From Plectosphaerella cucumerina (Eukaryota; Ascomycota; Sordariomycetes; Glomerellales; Plectosphaerellaceae): 64,000 nucleotides of DNA. The DNA is taken from positions 5,828,001 to 5,892,000 of the forward strand of contig JAGPXD010000001.1 of assembly GCA_020746995.1 (NCBI GenBank), written 5' to 3'. Below the pieces are notes generated by a model that saw only the letters and a list, made by a program, of their open reading frames with translations, did no database searches and had not been told where the DNA came from. The translations under genes and the position numbers were made by a program. Of this stretch, positions 46,668 to 57,966 are shown piece after piece. Within the stretch, counting starts at the first letter, position 1; every line of letters begins with the position of its first letter.

Positions 46668-47373
46668 TCTCCCGTTCACATCTCAGGAGCATCATTTTCT
46701 GGCTTATAACCTTTTTCCCCCTTCCGTGGTTCGACGACGATATCAGGAGTTTTGGTGGGAGAGCTGTCATTTCTTAGTATTTTCTGCGCGTCTCACAAGA
46801 GGGTGTCCGGTGGCGGATGCTTCGACGACGTCAACGGTGCCGGGCCGATCGAGGAAGAGGAGGGGACACGGCCTCCTTGCAACATATAATAACGGCTGCC
46901 TACTCGCGTCGCGGTCTTCGTGCTCGGCGCGCGAGGCGAACGCGGGCATCGCGGCACAAGCACATATGAGAGGCACCATCAGCGTTTGCTCTTCTGACGA
47001 TGTGTCTTTGACATAACCTGTATGATATTGCATGGCGTCCCATCCCTGCATAAGACGGAGCAGAAAACCCAAAAGTCGGCAAGGCCCCTTGCGATGGGCC
47101 ATGGTTTGAAGTTGTCGCGGCAAGTTACTTGAATAATGAAGAGGCATGTTCGTTGTTTGGCCTCGGTCTCTGATGGCAGTGCTTTGAATGGTCATCATTT
47201 GACTGTGAACTTGAATCTCTGTTGTCTACACATCCCATCGTGATAACGCTCCGAAACGCCGATCCATGACCCGGGACCAATCTCCAATCCTGCGAGGGGA
47301 CGCTTTCCACCCTCTGGCGACGTGTAATCTTATTGCTGCTTTCTGTGACTCGGAGTCTCTGGCGGCTGGCGGT
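46668..47373. other. Convergent intergenic region, creB / YOS1
   Basis: This 0.7-kb space between converging genes should hold both 3' UTRs. No gene seen. Confidence 0.5.
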
Positions 47374-47843
47374 TTATCCCAGGACGAGCTCGAAGACGAT
47401 GATGAGGGTATTCACCGCGATCAGGGGTACTGCAGGACGAAACGGTCAGCATGGCGCCTGAGTAGAGGGAGAGGGACGCGCGGGGTGCGCGAAGCTGGGC
47501 CACGTACTCCTCATCAATGTCCGCACGCTGGCAATCAGGTTGATGATCTTTGCCTTTACGCTGGCGTCGGCGCCCTGGCCGAAGGCGGGGTCGTAGGAGG
47601 CGGGGGAGAGGTTGACTTGACACAGGAGGTTAGTTTCTGGGACCGGGTTGTGCGAGGGGGGGGGGGGGGGGGGGGGGGCGGAGAGCGTACTGCGTGCGAG
47701 GAAGCGGTCTTCGCTCAGGATGGCGATGGCGTTGATGAGGAGGACGGCGACTGGAGAGGAAGGGGGTTAGCTGGGGAGGTTTGCGGTGGGAGCTGGCCGG
47801 AGGAGGGAGACATGCTGTAGAGGAAGCTGCCGAAGAAGAACAT
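47374..47843 (-). CDS. yos1: Yos1-like ER-to-Golgi transport protein
   Basis: Small membrane protein of 83 residues; yeast Yos1 works with Yip1 and Yif1 in COPII vesicle transport. Exons: 47843-47816, 47750-47691, 47615-47508 and 47429-47374, total 252 nt, all in phase. The protein begins MFFFGSFLYIAVLLINAIA, has the family core AILSEDRFLARI and ends RTLMRIPLIAVNTL...ELVLG, with hydrophobic segments at both ends. The first intron must start with GC (TAC A/GCATGT), because the nearest GT would shift the frame. The second intron contains a 23-base homopolymer. The gene is too fragmented to appear as a single open frame. ALG12 lies head to head with it. Confidence 0.93.
47656..47678. repeat. 23-base homopolymer G run in YOS1 intron 2
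   Basis: Twenty-three consecutive G on the plus strand (C on the transcribed YOS1 strand), about 12 nt after the GTACGC donor of intron 2. Its length is likely to vary between isolates or sequencing runs. Confidence 0.9.
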
Positions 47844-48808
47844 GGTTGCGGAGGGGGCGCTGCGGCGCGCGAGATTGGTAGTGAGCGCAGAGCTTTTGAA
47901 CGAGGTTCTAGTCCCCTGTAGAGGTTTTGGAGGGTCGAGAGGGAGGGATCGTGGGTGGTGCAGGTCGGGGAAGTGGTCGATAGGTGCCTGGAGCTCTGGT
48001 TCGTGATGCCAGCTTTCCAGAGTCGTTCGTCGATTCCGCTGGGGTCAGAGCTGCGGACACTGGATTGGTTGCGCTGTGGCGTTGGACCCGCTTTGTGGTA
48101 GTGGCGTTGAATCGTTGTACAAGGGAGCTGAGACTCGGTACTGGCATACCACTTACTTGCCCTTCCGTCATCTTGATGTCCAGCTTGATTCCTCAATTGC
48201 AGCCATTGCGATTGGAAAACAAAATATTCAATATGGCCTGACGTGATCCAGTGCCCTGGTTCAACCTTGGAAGAAAATAATCAACTGGGACATTCGCTGC
48301 TTCGCTTCAAGATCTCCCCCCCTTGGCGTCAGGTCATCCCTGAATAGAGACCAGGCACTTCATGTTTCCAAGGGATTAAGCAGAGTATACTATCTGCCAG
48401 ACCTGCAACCTCAAAAAGGACATCTAGACTATGGACTTCGATTAATCCTGATTTCTTGACATGACCCTGAAAGACTCGCACGGTCCGAGGGATGCCGTGG
48501 ATTACTCATCCCCACATCCTCCATCGAAAGCACGGTGACCTCTCAGCTCTCTCCCTGTTCTGGTCTAGCGCACGTCCCTTGCTTCAAGCTCACAACCACC
48601 AGCTTCAAGTTCACATCACCACAGCTTCCACCCAAATCACCAGCTCACTACCACATCTTCCACCAGGCCCTCCCATCCAGCCTGGCCACAGAATGACCAA
48701 TCCCCGAACCCAATAGTGGCCACTCCATCTTCCCCGCCCACCATGAGGTCCCCAGGCATGTAGTACACCCTCACCCTCAAGCTCCCCCACTAACCTCCTT
48801 CAGCCGAC
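47844..48808. other. Divergent promoter region, YOS1 / ALG12
   Basis: This 0.97-kb region lies between two divergent secretory-pathway genes. It is C/T-rich on the plus strand from about 48.5 kb onward, before ALG12. A small minus-strand frame (47908-48171) shows no family features. Confidence 0.5.
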
Positions 48809-50571
48809 ATGGCCCTCGCCCTCATCCTCCCAGGACTCATCCTCATCCACCTCCTCGCAGCGCCCTACACAAAAGTCGAGGAATCCTTCAACATCCAGGC
48901 CGCCCACGACATCCTCGTCTACGGCACCCCAACGCACGACATCTTCACCCGCCTACACACCGTCTACGACCACTTCTCCTTCCCCGGCGCCGTGCCGCGC
49001 TCCTTCGTCGGCCCCGTCCTGCTCGCCGGCTTCGCCCAGCCCATCGTGGCCCTCGTCGGCTTCGCCTACGCCCAGCTTGTCGTCCGCGCCCTCCTCGGCC
49101 TCTTCAACGCCGCGAGCCTCCTCTTCTTCGCCTCCAGGCTTGAGAGGGGCCTTGGCAGGGGCGTCGCCCGCTGGTGGATCCTCCTGACCGCAGGCCAGTT
49201 TCACATCATCTTCTACGCCTCGAGGACCCTGCCGAACATGTTCGCCTTTGGCCTGAGTACGTCCCTCTTTTGTCTTGAGAAAGCTTTCCGGCAGATACTG
49301 ACACCCCCCTAGCCACCTTTGCCTCGGCCCTCCTCCTTCCCCACCCCGACAGCAACACCCAAAACGCCCGCCACCGCGTCGCCATCTCCATCTTCGTCTT
49401 CGCGGCTGTCGTTTTCCGCTCAGAAGTCGCCCTCCTCCTCGGTGCCAACGGTCTCTACCTCTTACTCACACGCCATACCACTCTCATCAAGCTCATCCCC
49501 CCCTTCGCCATCTCCTTCATCGCCGCCCTCATCCTCTCTGTGCCTCTGGACTCATACTTCTGGCAGAAGCCGCTATGGCCCGAGCTCTGGGGCTTCGTCT
49601 ACAACGTCCTCCACGGTGGCGCCTCCAACTGGGGAACCTCGCCCTGGCACTACTACTTCCTCTCCGCTCTGCCCCGCCTCCTCCTTAACCCCCTGGTGCC
49701 GGCCTTCCTCATCCCGCTGGCGTGCTACCTCCCCGCCACGTCCCGGCCGGCCCGCGACCTCATCGTTCCTCCCCTCATCTTTGTGGCCATCTACTCCATC
49801 CAGCCGCACAAGGAAACCCGCTTCATCTTCTACGCCGTTCCCCCACTGACCGCCGCCGCCGCCCTGGCCGCGAACTTCCTCTTCACCCGCCGTGCCAAGG
49901 GGCCCCTCTACGCCATCCCCTCCGCCCTGGTCGCCCTATCCATTCCCGCGTCTCTCGCCGCGGCCACCGGCATCCTCCTACTCTCCTCCCTCAACTACCC
50001 CGGCGGCGAGGCCCTCGTCGCCCTGCACGACATCATCGACGTCTCCCCGCTTCTCCTCAACGGCATCCCCGCCGTCCACACAGACGTTCTGTCCTGCATG
50101 ACGGGCGTTACTCTCTTCCTCCAGAACCGCCCTGGTCTGCCCCTGCTGGATCTCGAACCGTCCCTCCCAGATTCGATCCTCGCCGAGCTCGCTGCCCGCC
50201 ACTTCCTCGACTTCGACAAGACGGAGGATCCCGCAGTCCTCCTCAACCCCGTCTTCTGGTCCCGCTTCGACTATCTCCTCCTCGAGGACCCCTCCAAGAT
50301 CGTCGGTGACGAGGCATGGGACACCGTCGCAGTTATCGAGGGCTACGCTGGCGTTGAATTCCTTCGCCCTGGCTCTGAACCGTCAGACCCCGAGGAGGGA
50401 CGACCCAAGCCCTCGATGGACACCGTGCTTGGCAAAGGGCGTGTAGTCGCCGCCATCAAAGACCGGGTCCGCGCCCTGACTGGCGGGTGGTGGATCGGTC
50501 CGCGCATGGAACCCAGGATCCATATCATGAGAAAGGCGCCTCGGGCCAAGATCGTAGTGGAATCGGCATAA
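48809..50571 (+). CDS. alg12: Dolichyl-P-mannose alpha-1,6-mannosyltransferase Alg12 (GT22)
   Basis: ER multi-pass enzyme adding the eighth mannose (alpha-1,6) to the lipid-linked oligosaccharide for N-glycosylation. Exons 48809-49256 and 49313-50571 join in phase to give 568 residues. The first luminal loop has the Alg12-type motif PYTKVEESFNIQAAHDIL near residues 19-36, followed by YDHFSFPGAVPRSF. Other conserved parts are FRSEVALLL, VYNVLHGGASNWGTSPWHYY and SIQPHKETRFIFY, the last typical of GT22 enzymes. Many hydrophobic segments run from the N-terminus to about residue 400. The C-terminal 150 residues are more polar. PIG-B/Gpi10 and Alg9 are related but lack these exact motifs. Confidence 0.94.
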
Positions 50572-51099
50572 GCAGCCGAGCCATAAATGTAAAACAAAAC
50601 AACATTGCATGCCTCAATATCAGGTCATCATTTGAATTCACACCCTCGACTGATGGTGATGCCTTCTGGCCCGCATGATCAGGCAAAGACACGTGCGCCC
50701 AATGCCGTGCCCCTGGCCATTGTGAGAATGATAATACCGTGATTCGCTCCTCTCCATCCCCAGTGCCCCGTTCGTCTCCTTCCATGGAGGCTTCGCAGCA
50801 AGAATCGTACACCCCGTTGTGCCACCGCCGCAGCACAGTCACGACGCCAGGTATACAAACAACCTGCCACGGTGTGCCGCATGGGGCCGAACCAAACAGA
50901 CCAATCCTCCTCCCTCCCGTTCCCATGTCCTGCTTTTGTGTTGTGGGATATCGACGAACAGTGTATAGTTAAAAAAAGATATAATAATAGTGTGAAGCAG
51001 TTGTTGCAGGAATTGAAACTGGACGCGAAAGAGAAGGGTCTCGCAAGGGGGCCCTCCGGGTATCCAAAATGCCCTCGCCAGGGCACGCTCCAAAAGCAA
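50572..51099. other. Convergent intergenic region, ALG12 / adenylate cyclase
   Basis: This 0.53-kb space between converging genes presumably carries the two 3' UTRs. Nothing else is visible. Confidence 0.5.
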
Positions 51100-54000
51100 T
51101 CATCGCTCCTGCTCCGTATCGCTGCCCTCGTCGGTTTCCTCCTCACTCTCCTCATCGTCATCGTCGTCATCATCTTCGTCCTCGCCATCCTCGATGCTGG
51201 AGAGCTCGCCGAACCGTGCCTTGTACTTTTGCAGCTCCGCCATTTGCGCCGCCAGCTGGTTGAGGGCCGAGGAGACCGGGCCCTGCAAGTCGCTCAGCGT
51301 GGTGATCGGGCCGTTGCCGGCGACCATGTGTCGGAGAGCCAGCGTCGTGGTGCATGCTTCCACGCGGCTGACTTGGTGTTCCATGAAGTTGAGCAGGAAC
51401 CTCTCTGTGACTTCGCCACCGCGTTGCTTCATACGCTCCAGCAGTTCCGTCTCGGGCGCCTGCAGTTCCTTGCCCGCCCCGTTCTCCAGAGCGCTGCATA
51501 GCATCTCCAGTCGCAAACTAACGCGCCAGAGATTCCATATGATATCCGGGTCGAAGGACAACTCGCTGCCAGGTTGGAGCGTGGCCGGCTTGTCTTGGGT
51601 TTCGACGCCGCGCTCGTGCTGCATGTGAATGTCGGCGCGACCGATGAGCGCATGCGGGTAGAGCGAGTAGATGGTCTCGGGGTTTTCGAGGCCCTTTAGT
51701 TTGCGTTCGCCAAGATCCTTGACCTCGAAGCCTTGCGAGCTCAGCGAGCGGAGATCCCTGCGAATCTGAGAGATGATGCTGTCCTCGTCAAATGTGTCTT
51801 CGGAGGATGCCGTCGAGTTGAGCCTCTCGATGTCCGCCGATGTCTCGAGACACCGCTGCACCTCTGAGATGAAGTCTGTCGACACCGTGATCTGCCCTCC
51901 GTCCGCGACGGCCGAGATACGGGAAGCCTTGTTGACCATGGGGCCAAAGTAGTCCATGCGACCTGTGACAGGGTCCATCTCGTTCACGGCGTCGCCGAAA
52001 TGGATGCCCATGCGAACGGACAGGCCCTTGAAGATGAGGGTGTTATCCTTGTCGTACAATGGCTGGCAAGACAGAGAGTTGAGAATCTCTGGCGGCCACT
52101 CGACCTCGAGAAGCTGCATCTGCACCGCGAAGCACCACAGCAAAGCGCTCGTGGGGGTTGGGAACGACACCATAAATGCATCACCTTCCGTTTTGACTTC
52201 GTAGCCGCCGATTCTGCGAAGCTGCCGACGCATGACTTCGTTGTGGATCTTGATGGCCGAGCGCATCGCGGCTGGGAAGACCTCCCACAGGTTCGTCGAG
52301 TTCTTGATATCCGTGAAGGCGATGGAGACGTTACCAGTTGGAGGATCAATCTCAGCCTCGAGGCGGGAGAGCGTCGAGTCGAGGACCTCGCCCTTGACCT
52401 TCTTGACGCGCCTGGGGAAGTTTTGCAGGTTCTCCGGCAGACCTGATGGGTAAAGTGACATGCTCTGGCCCCTGTGGAGCTTGGCACGTTCCATGCGTCT
52501 CCGGACGTCGGAGAGCGAAACGAGCATGACCATGATCTTGTTGGTGCAGCCATAGGCGATGGCCAGGTCTCTGAGCTTCTGCGCAGCTCTCATGAGATCG
52601 CCGCGCTCACCCCTGACGACGTCCACCACCAGGCCCGGAGACATGTACTCCCAGAGCTCCCGGGTTCCCATGAGGAGGATCTCGTCTTGCTCGCGCACGG
52701 TAAAGTTCGTGATGTACGGCGCGGCTTGGACACCGGGCAAGAGCCACTGATAGCCAAACGCGCGGGACACATCCAAGGCCTCGTTGATCTTGCCGCTACG
52801 GCCGACAAAGTATCCTGCTTCTCTGATGCGCAGGCGCTCATTAGGTTCAGCAGGGTCGTGCTTCCTCGTCAACATTTTGTGGGAACCGTCCGTCTGGATC
52901 AGCATGGCCTGCACGTCGCCAACGTTTGCAACGTATATCTCGGAGCCTTGAAGGTAGGCCACTGTGGCAACACCGCCCGACTGGACGTCCTCTTTGGCCA
53001 ATACGACCGGCGGCGCTTGGCCCTTTGTGACCGTCTTGGAGGGACGATCCTCAATCTGCTGGGACGCGGCGATGATAAGGTCCCGGTTGAGGTTGAGAAA
53101 GGTCCGGCGGAGGGCGTCGACGGGAGTATCGTTGTTGAGCGACTTGAGGTTCTTAAGCTCGTGCGTCAGCATGTGGCCGAAGTTCTCGTGGAGGTATTTG
53201 GCGATCCGCGACCCGTTGAACGTTGAGGTCTGACCGTCGAAGAGTCCCAGCAACGTCTCCGTTTCCGATGCATTGAAGCGAGGAACCACCAGGTCCATCG
53301 TCGACAGGTGTTCGTTCTTGCCGAGAGTGTCAGCCATGCCATATGCGAGGTTGCCGGCGGTGGAGCCTGATGTGCGGATACGTCGGTCCTCGTTCTGCTC
53401 AGGAATGTTCGGCGTGGGAAGCGTAACGTCCATGAGGCCGAGGAGGCGGAGGCTGGTGAGCCTACCAAAATCTGCCAGGCTCTCCCGTTGTGACGTGTAG
53501 GGGCCATTGTGGCTCTGCTTGATCTCCAGACGCTTGTTGCCGGACAGGTTTAGGTACCGCAGACGGAGGTTCAGGTTCCAGTTCCAGTCGTAGGGTACGT
53601 TCTCGATGTTGTATTTGAGCGAGTTGCTACCGCAGTCGAGGACCACCAGCTTCTTTGCCCGGGAGATGTCGGCAGGCAGGTTCGTGAACTTGTTGTTGTT
53701 GATGTGGAGGACCTTAAGGGGGTTGCCATCCTCCAGGTCGTCGGCGGGTATTGTGGTGAGTTCGTTGCCCGAAAGGTAGAGCTCGACGAGTTGGGGCCAT
53801 GCCTTGATCGACCTCTGAGGCATATCGCTGATGTCATTGTACGAGAGGTTCAGCACCCGCAATTCGTTAAGCTTGGTGATCTGGTCAAACACCTCGTCCT
53901 CCAGCTGGTTGTCGGCGAGGTACAAGTTCCTGAGCGAGCCGGCAAACGTGTTTGAGAGTCGTGCCGTCAGACCCGAGTCCTTGCGGCCTGCCGATGTCTG

Positions 54001-57000
54001 CGGCACCGGTGGAATAGTGCCTTGCGACGTCGACCGGGACATAACTGAGGTTTTTCGGCCGCCCTTGCCGTACACGGAAACAACAGAGCTCTTCCTGTCC
54101 GGGCCCGGCGGAACGGGTGACGGGCCAACGCTGAGCAGTGTTGAGGACGACACCTGACTAGGGCGCCTGGAGGCGTCCGAATCATCCGAGCCGGACGTCG
54201 GCGGCGGCAGGGTAGCGGGCGTCGCGCCTCTGTTGTTCAGGATACCAGGCTGCGGCGTCTCGTCGCCGCCCATCCGCGGCTGTCTTGATGCAGGCCTCGG
54301 GAAGTTGTCGAGCACGTTGGACGACGCGTTCAGGGTCTCGAGCTTGTTGGCCCACCAAATTTCCATGGGAAGCTTCTTCATGTTGTTGTTCCTGACGTCC
54401 AGATGCCGGAGCTCGGTCAGGCAACCGATAGTCGGGGGCAGTTCGCCGACCGAGTTGTTCGCAATACTGAAATGCTCAAGCTTGCTGAGGTTTCCGATGT
54501 GCGCCGGCAGAGACACAAAGTAGTTATTGTCCAGCATCAGGTGCTCCAGGCTGAGAACGTGGTTGAATGACTCGTCCATGCTCGCCAGCTGGCAGTTGCA
54601 CAAATTCAGAACCTTCAGCGTCAAGACGGGCGCGTTGATTTCAAATGCCGTGATGGGGTTCGAGTTGAGCTTCAGGATCCTGACCCGGGAGAATGAACCC
54701 TTGAACCTTGATATTGAGTTGTGGTCTGCGGTAACAATCTCCAGGGTGGGCATTTCGGCGATGATGTCGATGCTGGTGATGCAGTTGTACTTGACGTTGA
54801 GCTCTCTGAGGGCGGTCAGGTTGCGGAAGGTCCCTGGGAGCTGTTGATTCAGCCTGTTGTTGGTCATGACGAGTTTTTCAAGGGCTCTCAGCTCGCCAAT
54901 CTCATCGGGTATTGTCGATATCACGTTGAAGCTCATATCGAGCTCAACCAGACTGTCGATGTCGCAAAGGAACTTGGGGAACTCCTCGAGGAAATTGGAC
55001 GCGACGTTGAGGCTCCTCAGGTGCTTGTAGGCGCCAAAGAAGGGCGGGAGGCTCTTGAGGCGATTGCTGGCAAAGTTGAACTTGAGGATGCCGGTAAGGG
55101 CCTCCAGCTCGGCGCCCTCGAGGGTTTCCAAACGGTTGTTGGCCAGGTCCAGGTATGTCAGCTTGGATGCCTTGCCCAAGCTGGGCGGTGGGCGTCTGAT
55201 CTCCGTACGAGTGAGCTTGATGTCTCGCAGGTTCTGGCACGACTGGATGAAGTCGCGAGGAATGTCAATGGACAGGTTCCGGGAAAAGTTGATAGAGATG
55301 ATCTCGTTGGCCTTGGAGTAGAGGGCGATGGGGACGGAAAGAAGGTTCTTATCGGAGAGATCAACGTGGTTGAACTTCATGCCGCGCCACCAGCTCGACT
55401 CGACATTGGTGTGCGAGCGGTAGTCTCCCTCCTTGGTAGACAGGAAGACGAAGCGGCAGATGTAACTGTGGTCTTCACGGCCAAGATCCTCGAACTTGTC
55501 CTTCTCCTCGTAGCCGACCTGTTCCAGGAGGCGCTTCTGCAGCAAGAGCGGTCTCTCGTTGCTGTTGAGCATGCGCATTTGGCCGTGCCTGAAGAGGGCG
55601 ATCTGGTATGCCTCGGGGCCCTCGGCCTTGTACGACTTCTTGATGACCTGGGAGATGAGGTCGGGCAGGAGAGAGTCGAGGGCCAAAGACATTGTAGAGA
55701 AGGTATTGTCGGTCTTGAAGACGCGGATGCAATAGTTGCCTGCCGACTGGCCCTGTGGCGAGGGGCCCTCGACGTCCTCGGCATCGGGCGCGTGGTATGT
55801 GCTGTCCTCGGTTGTGCGGCGGACGGCCCAGCTGTCCGGCGCGTTCCAGGAGCCATTGACGGCCTGACCCAGTTGAGAGGGGTCTTCCACTGGGTCGATA
55901 GGGGCCACGGGTGGCGGGACGACGGCCTTGTCGGGATCGGAGATGTTCTGGATGAAACTGTTATCGAGCGGGGTCAAGGGCGGGGGTTTGGTCAGGATGC
56001 CCTCCATGTCGTTGAGGTTGGTGTCGAGATGGAAGACCGAGTCGTTGCGCCCGTCCTGTCTGTCAGTCGGGCCTATGTATTCGTCGAGTGGATCGCCTGG
56101 CTTATGAGTCCGTCCTTTCTTAGAGAACGGGAACTTGTTATTGAAGGTAGCGGCGCGCGGCTGGTATTGTGGCCGCGACCCATCCTGCGGCGGAGGGGCG
56201 TCGGTGGCAGGCCAATTGCTCGGGAAAGTGGCGGCAGCGGCGTTCTTATCGAGGCGCTGGAGGTCGGGTCGCGAGCCCTTGGGGACAAGGGATCTCGCGG
56301 AGCCGGGCATATTGGGCAGGCGGTTCGGAAGCGGGGTGCCTGGGCCAGGGCCGGGGCCGACGTCGTCTCTCGTCTCCTTGTGCCTCCTGAAGCGATCGAA
56401 GAGCTTCTTCTTGGGTTGATGACCGGGAGACGTCTGGCCGCCATCGGCGCCGGCCGCCGGGTTGTTGGCGAAGTAGTTGCCCATGGCGCTCGGTGTCGGG
56501 CTCTGGGCGCGGGCCTTTGAGGAAGCATAGAGCACTGTTGCCGCAGAGCCGCCCCTCTCTCTCGAGTTGACGATCTGGAGGCTTGTCTGCGAATCCTCTC
56601 TGCTTACAGAAGGGCGAAGAGCGCGACCATCGTCTATGCTCCGGTTGTGTCGGTGGTGGTGCAGGCCTATGCCGTGGCTGTGGCCGCCGGAGTGGGCGGA
56701 ACGCCCCGAGGAGGATGTCTTGGGCGGAACCTGCGAATTGCCGCCCTCGAAGCGCTGACGGTCGGGACCTGTAAGTGACTCGCCGACGGGAGCCTCGCCG
56801 TATCTGGCGATGTCCTGGGGGCAGAGAGACTGTGGTCAGCAAGGAGAGACGTCGAGGGCAAAGGCTAGCCAGGTGGAGGAAGCAATGGGGTGGTGGAGAG
56901 GAAGATCAGTAGCAGAGAGATAAGAACAGTCGGTGGAAGGAAGCAGGGCAGGGCATGGCGAGGAGCAGTGGCCGGGGTTCCAGTCCCGGGTTGGCGGTGC

Positions 57001-57933
57001 TTGGGAAAATGGCATGGATGGATGCATGCATGCATTGGGGGGCCCTGACAATGGGCCGGCGGCCACTGAAGCGTGAAGCACGGCGCGACGACGGGACACC
57101 AAGGGGGGACCATGGGGCTGCGCGACTGGGCAACTGGGCGACCTGGAAGGCGAAAAAGCGGCGCTGATGTCCGGAACAGTGATAGCGGCCGCGCCAAGAG
57201 GGGAGGATTGGCGGGTGGGTAGGAGCGATACATGGGGGAAGCTTGGAGGACGGGAAGGAAGGACGGGGCATGGTGGGCGGGAACTTGGGAAGGCGTGATG
57301 GAGACAGACACCCGGCCACGACTGGAATGTAAGGGCAGGAACCGAAAGGGCCTGAAAGGCACGCGGCAGGCGCCACCGTGAGAGCAAGGCCGCTTGACCC
57401 GACTCGGCCTCTATGCTTCCGTCTCCAGTGCCATCGTTGTCGACGACGACGACGACAATGACAGTCCAGTGTTGGCCCATCACCGATCTCCATCTCTTCA
57501 TCCATCCAGCGGACCAGGATAGGCCCGCCGGGCGAGTAAGTAAGCAAGCAAAATATCGGGCACGTACATCGGAGTTCTGATACAGAAACGGCACGACCTC
57601 TGGAGCCGGCACGGGAGTCCGAGGGCGCGACGACGTGGGCGAGGCCTCGCGGGTATGATCGGTAGCGTTGGAATAGTTGCGTTCTCGGGTCGGGCGGCCG
57701 TGGCTGTACGAATGCGAGCGGTTCTTCTCGGCCAGCGAGGACTGCAAGCTCGTCTCGGAGCTGTCGCGACCGGGGAACTCCTCGCCGAAGAAGCCCTGCA
57801 GCTTCTGTAGGCCGCCGCGTCGTATGCTGCTCTTGGAGCCTTGGCTGCTGGCCGTCGCGATACTCGCCAGCGATGGGCGCCGCTCGTCGGCGAATGGCGC
57901 GATGTCGGATAGGACGTCGAGCGAGCCCATGGT

Positions 57934-57966
<33 letters not shown>

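Noticed and set aside
54721..56520. 599-codon frame antisense to the adenylate cyclase
   Set aside because: Shadow of the leucine-rich repeat and Ras-association exon; the composition is an antisense artefact.
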